6,555 nt of DNA from Lishizhenia sp. (GTDB taxonomy: Bacteria; Bacteroidota; Bacteroidia; Flavobacteriales_D; Crocinitomicaceae): assembly GCA_007117055.1 (NCBI GenBank), contig SKHH01000237.1, forward strand, positions 1-6,555, given 5' to 3'. Both the position numbers and the translations under genes were made by a program. This document shows positions 1 to 5,244 of the stretch, piece by piece. Positions within the stretch are counted from its first letter, which is position 1, and every line of letters starts with the position of its first letter. The notes beneath the pieces were generated by a model. The model did not search any database, was not told where the DNA came from, and saw only the letters and a program-made list of their open reading frames with translations.

Positions 1-1
1 T

Positions 2-67
2 TATTTTAATTTGTACTACCACGGTAAGCATTGGGTGAAACCCGATGTTTACGATAAGCTATACTAA
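2..67 (+). CDS. C-terminal end of an unidentified protein (5' partial)
   Basis: Only frame 2 stays open from the window edge to the TAA at 65-67; the other two plus frames hit stops early. It encodes 21 residues rich in aromatic and charged residues, including YYHGKHWVKPDVYDKLY. The composition looks like a genuine protein tail, and a strong intrinsic terminator begins 18 bases after the stop, as expected at the end of a transcription unit. I do not recognise the family from so short a piece and assign no function. The gene continues to the left of the window. Confidence 0.6.
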   Translation, partial: YFNLYYHGKHWVKPDVYDKLY

Positions 68-84
68 TTCTTTAATTCATTCCT

Positions 85-109
85 AGCGAAGGACGTTGTC
101 CTTCGTTTT
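85..109 (+). terminator. Rho-independent terminator of the upstream gene
   Basis: An 8-bp perfect stem (87-94, CGAAGGAC, pairing with 98-105, GTCCTTCG) closes a 3-base GTT loop and is followed directly by TTTT at 106-109. The position, 18 bases after the stop at 65-67, fits a terminator for the gene entering from the left. Flanking bases could add an A-T pair and a G-T wobble. On the minus strand no T-run follows the stem, so it should act in the plus direction only. Confidence 0.85.
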
Positions 110-395
110 GGTTACACCTCTTCCATACCAGTCAGACAGGCTTGCAGGGTGAAAGGATATGACTTTGTAAGCTATAGTTAATCCATAGAAAAACACACGT
201 TTACATCCTCTGTTGGCAACCCATTTCTGTATCAACTGCACGTTGAGTTTGCAGACGGTCCAACTCATTAAAGTAACAGTAGAACCTTTAAAATAGATAT
301 ATATTAACGTTTGTTGTCGATAAAAATGCATTGTTAATAATTAAAAGAAACGTGTTTTAGTCTGATTTTCTTTGAGTTAATTTCCGAATTATTAA
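110..395. other. Intergenic stretch without a convincing gene
   Basis: Between the terminator and the next promoter I see no gene with recognisable homology. Bases 111-280 have roughly 41% G+C, similar to the coding regions here, whereas 281-395 is clearly more AT-rich. A minus-strand frame is open from an ATG at 329-331 to a stop at 83-85 (82 codons), with an internal ATG at 266-268. Its predicted peptide resembles nothing I know, its stop overlaps the terminator hairpin of the upstream gene, and no TAnnTTTG element lies upstream of it on that strand, so I do not call it as a gene. Small inverted repeats are present (TCAAC/GTTGA at 232-246 and CTGCA/TGCAG at 236-254), but they are short and mutually exclusive. 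Confidence 0.6.
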
Positions 396-424
396 TTGTT
401 GTTTAACTTTTTAACGTATTTTTG
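396..424 (+). promoter_or_regulatory. Bacteroidota-type promoter for the barrel/acylase/PsiE operon
   Basis: TATTTTTG at 417-424 matches the -7 consensus TAnnTTTG of the Bacteroidota primary sigma factor exactly. A TTG at 396-398 lies 18 bases upstream, within the usual spacing of the -33 element. Transcription should start a few bases after 424, leaving a 5' leader of only about 10-15 bases before the ATG at 443. The leader has no Shine-Dalgarno, which is normal in this phylum. Confidence 0.65.
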
Positions 425-442
425 TAGATGTAATCTAAACGT

Positions 443-1072
443 ATGAATCAATATTGTAAAATTAAAAACAATCTAGTTTTTTTGAGTTTACTTTTTTCCA
501 CTTTAGTAGTGGGGCAGGACTTACAATTAGCTGCTAGCTATGGTTATACTTTTCAAAGTAAAGCATCTATTTTAGGAGGTGAAGCAAAAATCTCTGATGG
601 GGCTTTGTTTAATGCGAATGCGAATTTTTTCATTGAAGAGTATTATTCCGTTGAGCTTTCGTATAATTTTCAGCAGTTGGAAGGGCGTGCTTTTTCGAGT
701 TTTTGGGATTTTGATGTACGTGATAATATTCGCCTTAATTATATTTTATTGGGTGGAAACAGGTATTTTGATGTAACCGACCGAATAAGCGCATTTGGCG
801 GTTTAAAAGCAGGAATACTGCACATATCATCAAATTCAAATAGCTTTAGAAATAGAACCAATTTTGCTTTAGGATTGAAAGGAGGAGCGCAGTACTACAT
901 ACTGGAGAATTTCGGATTGCAGGCACAAATTCAATTGTTACTTCCGATTACAGATGTTGGTGCTAGTTTATGGTGGAGTCCTGGACAGGGTACATCAGTA
1001 GGGGTTTCAAGTAATGTTTCTATTGTTCAACTTGGAGGCTTAATGGGTCTCTTTTATCGTTTGCCATTTTAA
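443..1072 (+). CDS. Outer-membrane beta-barrel protein (porin-like)
   Basis: This 209-residue protein is predicted to sit in the outer membrane as a small beta-barrel. Residues 1-24 look like a Sec signal peptide: a basic start (KIKNN), a hydrophobic run (LVFLSLLFSTLVV), and a likely cut before QDL, a common flavobacterial pattern. The mature part consists of alternating polar/hydrophobic strands, for example around residues 58-78, 96-110, 116-129, 139-169 and 190-209, rich in Gly and aromatic residues. It ends in LFYRLPF, and a terminal Phe is the classic recognition signal for barrel assembly. Size and layout suit an 8- to 10-strand barrel of the OmpX / 'outer membrane protein beta-barrel domain' type. 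It is the first gene of the operon, 17 bases before the acylase gene. Whether it is a channel, an adhesin or merely structural cannot be read from the sequence. The start is supported by the signal peptide and the promoter just upstream. Confidence 0.8.
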   Translation: MNQYCKIKNNLVFLSLLFSTLVVGQDLQLAASYGYTFQSKASILGGEAKISDGALFNANANFFIEEYYSVELSYNFQQLEGRAFSSFWDFDVRDNIRLNYILLGGNRYFDVTDRISAFGGLKAGILHISSNSNSFRNRTNFALGLKGGAQYYILENFGLQAQIQLLLPITDVGASLWWSPGQGTSVGVSSNVSIVQLGGLMGLFYRLPF

Positions 1073-1089
1073 ATTTTAATTGAATAAAG

Positions 1090-2151
1090 ATGAAAAGTAA
1101 AAAAAGTATAATGTCCAGTTTAGCGCTTGTTGGAGCGTTTATTTTTTCAATCATTTTTTCGGAGGCATTGGCGTGCACGAGAATTGTATACAAAGGACCA
1201 AATGGTACCGTTTTAACGGGGAGGAGTATGGATTTCTCGATGGACATTCCAGCGAATTTATGGGTCTTTCCAAAAGGGATGAAACGAAATGGAGAGGTGG
1301 GTAAATCTTCTATTGAGTGGACTTCAAAATACGGAAGTCTTGCCGCAAGTTCTTGGGATATCGCTACGCCAGACGGAATGAATGAAAAAGGATTAGTTGC
1401 AAATATGCTTTGGTTAGTGTCCTCTCAATATGCCGAGTTTGAAAAAGATGGAGACAAAAAAGGATTAAGTATTTCAATGTGGGGTCAGTATGCGCTTGAT
1501 AATTTTGCTTCTGTTGCAGAAGCGGTTGAAGCATTTTCTAAAGAAGAGTTTGTCGTTGTGACTGATTTTATTCCTGGTACGGATAAATTTACAACGGTGC
1601 ATTTGTCATTATCTGATGCATCAGGGGATAATGCAATTTTGGAATACATAAACGGAAAACTTGTAATTCACCATGATCCATCTTATACTGTGATGACAAA
1701 TGATCCAAAGTTTGAAGATCAATTGGCGATTGGAAAGTATTGGGAAGGCGTTCCTGGAAAGTATTTTTTACCAGGTTCTGTAAACGCTTCAGATCGTTAT
1801 GTAAGAGCTAACTTTTTTTTAAATGCTATTCCTAAAACGGATAATACAAGAGTGGCTGTCGCAGGTGTAATGAGCGTAGTCCGAAATTGCTCCGTGCCTT
1901 ATGGATTTGAATTAGAAGGGTTCCCCAATCTTTCTACTACGCAATGGAGAGTAGTTTCCGATCACAAAAATTTGGTGTATTATTTTGAACATGCGTTGAC
2001 ACCTAATACGTTTTGGGTTGATATGAATAATTTAGATTTTAGTAAAAATGCTCCTGTTCGAAAATTAGATTTATCTAATCATAAAACATACGCTGGCGAT
2101 GCTTCGGGACAATTCGAAGAAGCGAAACCGTTTAAATTTCAAGGACTATGA
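1090..2151 (+). CDS. Secreted linear amide C-N hydrolase (choloylglycine hydrolase / penicillin V acylase family)
   Basis: This 353-residue Ntn-hydrolase cleaves a linear amide bond. Family members act on conjugated bile salts, penicillin V or N-acyl-homoserine lactones. Residues 1-28 form a signal peptide ending ALA, so cleavage would expose Cys29 as the N-terminal nucleophile, giving secretion and activation in one step. The family's catalytic set is visible: Cys29, Arg45 and Asp48 (mature positions 1, 17 and 20), Asn98 in DGMNEKGL, Asn204 in TNDP, and Arg236 in SDRYVRA. These correspond to Cys2, Arg18, Asp21, Asn82, Asn175 and Arg228 of Gram-positive bile salt hydrolases. The length is usual for secreted Gram-negative members. 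It should act in the periplasm or outside the cell. It lies 17 bases after the barrel gene and overlaps the PsiE-like gene by ATGA. The family is certain; the substrate is not. Bile salts are unlikely for a free-living host, so acyl-homoserine lactones, N-acyl amino acids or other acylamides are alternatives. Confidence 0.9.
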   Translation: MKSKKSIMSSLALVGAFIFSIIFSEALACTRIVYKGPNGTVLTGRSMDFSMDIPANLWVFPKGMKRNGEVGKSSIEWTSKYGSLAASSWDIATPDGMNEKGLVANMLWLVSSQYAEFEKDGDKKGLSISMWGQYALDNFASVAEAVEAFSKEEFVVVTDFIPGTDKFTTVHLSLSDASGDNAILEYINGKLVIHHDPSYTVMTNDPKFEDQLAIGKYWEGVPGKYFLPGSVNASDRYVRANFFLNAIPKTDNTRVAVAGVMSVVRNCSVPYGFELEGFPNLSTTQWRVVSDHKNLVYYFEHALTPNTFWVDMNNLDFSKNAPVRKLDLSNHKTYAGDASGQFEEAKPFKFQGL

Positions 2152-2591
2152 GTCAGGGGAAAATTGTAAAGAAATTTGAAGTTGGTGTTTTTTATGTGTT
2201 AACGGTTATATTATTGCTTTACATCGCCATTGAAGTTATTGAGTTAGTATATCAGTTTGGTAAAGCAATCATCACTCAAGATGGGGACTCTGAGCGATTA
2301 CTGGTAACGAAAGATCAGACAAGAAAAGTACTCCCAGTGTTTTTTAATATTTTGATTGCTATTGAATTAATCGGCACCTTCGATATTTATGTGAAAGAAA
2401 ATGAAATCAAGGTTCAAAGTATTTTATTAATAGGATTGATTGCAATTGGAAGGAAACTATTGGTATTAGATATTGGGCATTCTGATGGACTTACGAATAT
2501 TGGATTGGCAGCAATTATTTTAGCATTATCTTTAGGATATTATTTAGTGAAAAAGCCAAGTTTGATAACAGGAAGTAAAAAGAAAGATTAA
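2148..2591 (+). CDS. PsiE-like inner-membrane protein
   Basis: This 147-residue membrane protein has four predicted helices at about 12-37, 61-78, 89-108 and 115-134, and a Lys-rich C-terminus (GSKKKD). The middle part, IELIGTFDIYVKENEIKVQ followed by LIAIGRKLLVLD, matches the hallmark of the phosphate-starvation-inducible PsiE family (Glu-Leu-x-x-Thr in helix 2, Tyr-x-Lys-Glu, then an Arg-Lys in helix 3). E. coli PsiE is of similar size (136 residues). Its molecular role is unknown, and I see no Pho-box evidence that this copy responds to phosphate. The ATG overlaps the acylase stop as ATGA, with a weak AAGGA at 2141-2145, so translation is probably coupled to the acylase. The gene stops one base before the stop of the convergent oxidoreductase gene. 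Confidence 0.8.
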   Translation: MSQGKIVKKFEVGVFYVLTVILLLYIAIEVIELVYQFGKAIITQDGDSERLLVTKDQTRKVLPVFFNILIAIELIGTFDIYVKENEIKVQSILLIGLIAIGRKLLVLDIGHSDGLTNIGLAAIILALSLGYYLVKKPSLITGSKKKD

Positions 2592-2602
2592 CCTATTCTT
2601 TC
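2577..2602 (-). terminator. Possible weak terminator of the GMC oxidoreductase gene
   Basis: Read on the minus strand, GAAAGA (2602-2597) can pair with TCTTTC (2587-2582) around a 9-base loop, and TTTTT (2581-2577) follows directly. The oxidoreductase stop codon (2595-2593) lies in the loop region. The stem is only 6 bp with two G-C pairs, so it would be a weak terminator. On the plus strand no T-run follows, so it does not serve the PsiE-like gene. It lies inside the 3' end of that gene. Confidence 0.35.
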
Positions 2603-4164
2603 GTAGGAATCAAATCCATGGCTCTTTCGGTAATAGCTGTAATACTTAAACTTGGGTTTACGCCAATATTCGCAGAAATCATACTTCCATCACAAATCAG
2701 CATGTTGTCGTAGTTGAACACCCGATTGTTGGCGTCAATGACGCCTGTTGACTCATCTTCGCCCATACAGGCACCACCAAGAATGTGTGCTGTTGTAGGA
2801 ATTCCCAATAAGGATTCATTGCTCAACACCATAGCTTTTCCATTGATGATTTTTTCTGTTTTTTTTGCCAAATCTTGTGCAATCGGATTAAATGCAGTGG
2901 GTGCTGGCCCTTGCTCCATCGTTGTACTTAAACCTCCAAGTTTCCCTCTTTTCATTCGAATGGTGGAATCGATACTTTCCATGTAAAGCAGGATATGTGT
3001 GCGTTTGCTCCAATCGTTTACAAAATACGTTTTCATGTTATCGATAGGATGTACCACCCAATCTTTTATCATTCGAAATAAGCGGGTAAAAAAAGACTTC
3101 CCAGAAACCATTGGCGCCATAAAAATTCGCCAAAATCCAGATCCTTCTGGGTATTTTACCGGTTCAACATGTCTCTGTTCATCAATGTTCACAATTGAAC
3201 CAATAGCAATTCCTTTTGAAAAACTTTTGTCTTTATCAAAAGTGGTGACACCAATCAAACTCTCTGAATTAGTTCGAACTCCACAACCAAGTCTATCGGA
3301 TAAATTGGGAAGAGAATTATCTTTCAGTTTAAGTAACAACGACATGGTTCCCAATACACCTCCTGAAAATAGGACTCCTTTAGTAGTAACGGTTTTCTTT
3401 TTTGGAAAGTAGGACAGCGAATTTTTAAATTGGACAGTATAACCATTTTCTCCACGTTTTCCATGTGGAATAACATCAACTACTTCGTGTTCTGCGATAA
3501 TTTCGCATCCCAGTTTTTGGGCTAAGTACAAGTAGTTTTTATCCAAGGTGTTTTTAGAATTGTATCGACATCCTAACATACAGCCACCGCATTGTATACA
3601 TCCTGTTCGTGTTGGCCCTTTTCCATCGAAATAAGGATCCTCCACTTCTTTGCCCGGTTCTCCAAAGTATACCGCTACATTTGTTTTTTCAAAAGCGGAT
3701 TTGTCTCCTATTTCTTCAGCGAGGGTTTGCATCGCTCTGTCACTTCTGCTCATGTACGGATGTTCTGTTGCTCCAAGCATTTTTTGCGCAACTTTATAAT
3801 AGGGAGCTAATTCTACTTGCCAGTTTTTTAGGTTTTTCCAAGTTCCAGACTCAAAAAAGCTCTTTTTGGGAATCGGTAATGTGTTGGCATAAACCAAGGA
3901 ACCTCCGCCAACACCTGTGCCACTTAATACAGCAACGTGACTAAAAAAAGATAAATTAAAGAATCCTTGAAGACCAATTTTTGGCATCCACATCCACTTG
4001 CGCAGATTCCAGTTTGTTTTCGGAAAATCAGAGGGTTTATTGAACCACTTCCCTTTTTCGATAACAAGTACTTTGTATCCTTTTTCCGAAAGACGTAAAG
4101 CTGAAACAGAGCCGCCAAAACCGCTCCCAATTATCACATAGTCGTATTCCAATTTTTTCTCCAT
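2593..4164 (-). CDS. GMC-family FAD oxidoreductase, ChoD-like (putative sterol/alcohol oxidase or dehydrogenase)
   Basis: This 523-residue flavoenzyme begins with a Rossmann FAD site, GSGFGGS at residues 13-19, and has the ribose-binding Glu36 in VIEKG. A second FAD-contact segment, SGTGVGGGSLVYANT, lies at 81-95. Residues 189-199 carry CxxCxxCxxxC followed by RYNSKNTLDKNYL. The C-terminal GMC domain has TAHILGGA with His460 and the ending ISANIGVNPSLSITA with Asn503; these are the expected catalytic His and Asn. Block by block it resembles Mycobacterium tuberculosis ChoD (Rv3409c), annotated as a cholesterol oxidase, though sterol oxidation by this subgroup is not well established. It is somewhat shorter than ChoD. 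No signal peptide or twin-arginine motif is visible, so it is probably cytoplasmic or membrane-associated. The electron acceptor (O2 or another carrier) and the natural alcohol substrate are unknown. It is transcribed alone, divergent from the FMN-enzyme gene and convergent with the PsiE-like gene. Confidence 0.88.
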   Translation of the reverse strand: MEKKLEYDYVIIGSGFGGSVSALRLSEKGYKVLVIEKGKWFNKPSDFPKTNWNLRKWMWMPKIGLQGFFNLSFFSHVAVLSGTGVGGGSLVYANTLPIPKKSFFESGTWKNLKNWQVELAPYYKVAQKMLGATEHPYMSRSDRAMQTLAEEIGDKSAFEKTNVAVYFGEPGKEVEDPYFDGKGPTRTGCIQCGGCMLGCRYNSKNTLDKNYLYLAQKLGCEIIAEHEVVDVIPHGKRGENGYTVQFKNSLSYFPKKKTVTTKGVLFSGGVLGTMSLLLKLKDNSLPNLSDRLGCGVRTNSESLIGVTTFDKDKSFSKGIAIGSIVNIDEQRHVEPVKYPEGSGFWRIFMAPMVSGKSFFTRLFRMIKDWVVHPIDNMKTYFVNDWSKRTHILLYMESIDSTIRMKRGKLGGLSTTMEQGPAPTAFNPIAQDLAKKTEKIINGKAMVLSNESLLGIPTTAHILGGACMGEDESTGVIDANNRVFNYDNMLICDGSMISANIGVNPSLSITAITERAMDLIPTKE

Positions 4165-4259
4165 ACGGCAAGATAAGCATTCTTTTTTTTAGCTAGTATT
4201 TTAAAAATAACTTTTATTGTTTTTATCGTATTTCCACCTCACCATGTCATTATCTTAAA

Positions 4260-4267
4260 TATCTTTG
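4260..4267 (+). promoter_or_regulatory. Probable -7 promoter element of the FMN enzyme / M16 operon
   Basis: TATCTTTG is an exact match to the Bacteroidota -7 consensus TAnnTTTG and lies 23 bases before the ATG at 4291. No TTG is found at the usual -33 distance, so the upstream half is weak or absent. AGGAG at 4284-4288 resembles a Shine-Dalgarno but ends only two bases before the start codon, closer than normal. The whole 126-base gap between the divergent genes is AT-rich. Confidence 0.55.
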
Positions 4268-4290
4268 TTTCTTACCCAAAAATAGGAGAT

Positions 4291-5244
4291 ATGAAGAATA
4301 GAATTACCACACTTTTTGATATTCAATACCCCTTAATTCAAGCTGGAATGATTTGGTGTTCTGGTTGGAAATTAGCAGCTGCGGTTTCAAATCACGGTGG
4401 ATTGGGAATTATTGGTTCAGGTAGTATGTATCCCGAAGTATTGGAAAAACATGTGCAAAAATGTAAAGCGGCAACAAATAAACCGTTTGCGGTAAATCTT
4501 CCAATGCTTTATCCTGATATTGACAAACATATTGAAACGATTATAAAATACAAGGTACCTATTGTTTTTACTTCCGCAGGGAATCCAAAGACTTGGACAA
4601 AGCATTTACAAGAACATGGCATAAAAGTCGTTCACGTAGTATCTAGTGTGAAGTTTGCTAAAAAAGCAGAGGAGGCTGGAGTTGATGCTGTGGTGGCAGA
4701 AGGCTTTGAAGCAGGTGGTCATAACGGGAGAGATGAAACGACGACATTTTGTTTGATTCCAATGGTAAAACAAGCGATTTCTATTCCTCTGATTGCTGCG
4801 GGAGGAATTGGAACAGGAAGAGGAATGTTAGCGGCTATGAATCTGGGCGCAGATGCTGTTCAAATTGGGTCTAGATTCGTGGCTTCTGAAGAATCTTCGG
4901 CGCACGAAAACTTTAAAAATGCGGTGGTTTCGTCAAAAGAAGGGGATACCATGCTCACATTAAAAGAAATCACCCCTGTTCGCCTAATTAAAAATGCTTT
5001 TTATACACAAGTTGCAGAAGCGTATAACGCGGGAAAAACGGTAGACGATTTAAAAGCCTTATTGGGAAGAGGTCGAGCTAAAAAAGGGATGTTTGAAGGC
5101 GATTTGGACGAAGGTGAATTGGAAATTGGTCAGATTTCTGGTTTAATCGATCAAATTTTACCAGCCCATGAAATTATGGATGAAATTTTATCGGAATATA
5201 AACAAGCGTTGAACGAACAACAGTTACCAAAATTTATTTTTTAA
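4291..5244 (+). CDS. FMN-dependent nitronate monooxygenase / enoyl-ACP reductase II (FabK)-type enzyme
   Basis: This 317-residue TIM-barrel flavoprotein belongs to the 2-nitropropane dioxygenase-like family. The N-terminus, MKNRITTLFDIQYPLIQAGM, is typical and fixes the start. SNHGGLGIIGSG lies at 33-44, and EGFEAGGHNG at 137-146 contains the conserved His144 near the flavin. The FMN phosphate-binding part is AAGGIGTGRGMLAAMNLGAD (169-188) followed by AVQIGSRF. The family includes nitronate monooxygenases, which detoxify alkyl nitronates such as propionate 3-nitronate, and FabK, which reduces enoyl-ACP in fatty-acid synthesis. Both share these motifs, and the conserved tail GQISGLI (280-286) is also seen in FabK. 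I therefore leave the reaction open, with annotation as NAD(P)H-dependent flavin oxidoreductase the safest. No signal peptide is visible, so it is cytoplasmic. Its TAA shares a base with the ATG of the following M16 peptidase gene, so the two are co-transcribed and probably translationally coupled. Confidence 0.85.
   Translation: MKNRITTLFDIQYPLIQAGMIWCSGWKLAAAVSNHGGLGIIGSGSMYPEVLEKHVQKCKAATNKPFAVNLPMLYPDIDKHIETIIKYKVPIVFTSAGNPKTWTKHLQEHGIKVVHVVSSVKFAKKAEEAGVDAVVAEGFEAGGHNGRDETTTFCLIPMVKQAISIPLIAAGGIGTGRGMLAAMNLGADAVQIGSRFVASEESSAHENFKNAVVSSKEGDTMLTLKEITPVRLIKNAFYTQVAEAYNAGKTVDDLKALLGRGRAKKGMFEGDLDEGELEIGQISGLIDQILPAHEIMDEILSEYKQALNEQQLPKFIF

Noticed and set aside
212..264. GTTGG...CCAAC inverted ends with inner hairpins, resembling an integron attC site or a structured RNA
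   Set aside because: The outer repeats are 5 bp, the inner hairpins exclude each other, there is no integrase or second copy nearby, and the core does not match the attC consensus on both sides.
83..331. Minus-strand 82-codon frame as a real gene
   Set aside because: No recognised homology, no promoter element on that strand, and overlap of its stop with a strong plus-strand terminator. Kept only as a finding.
1056..1064. TATCGTTTG near the end of the barrel gene as an internal promoter for the acylase
   Set aside because: The spacer is three bases instead of two, so it does not match TAnnTTTG, and it is explained by the conserved protein tail YRLPF.
2592..2607. CCTA...TAGG hairpin as a plus-strand terminator for the PsiE-like gene
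   Set aside because: The stem is only 4 bp and no T-run follows.
2714..3412. Plus-strand open frames inside the GMC oxidoreductase gene
   Set aside because: They are antisense shadows of a strongly supported minus-strand gene and show no domain signature.
3592..3944. Two further plus-strand frames antisense to the GMC gene
   Set aside because: Low-complexity Phe/Cys/Leu/Ser-rich translations typical of the reverse of a coding strand; no start signal.
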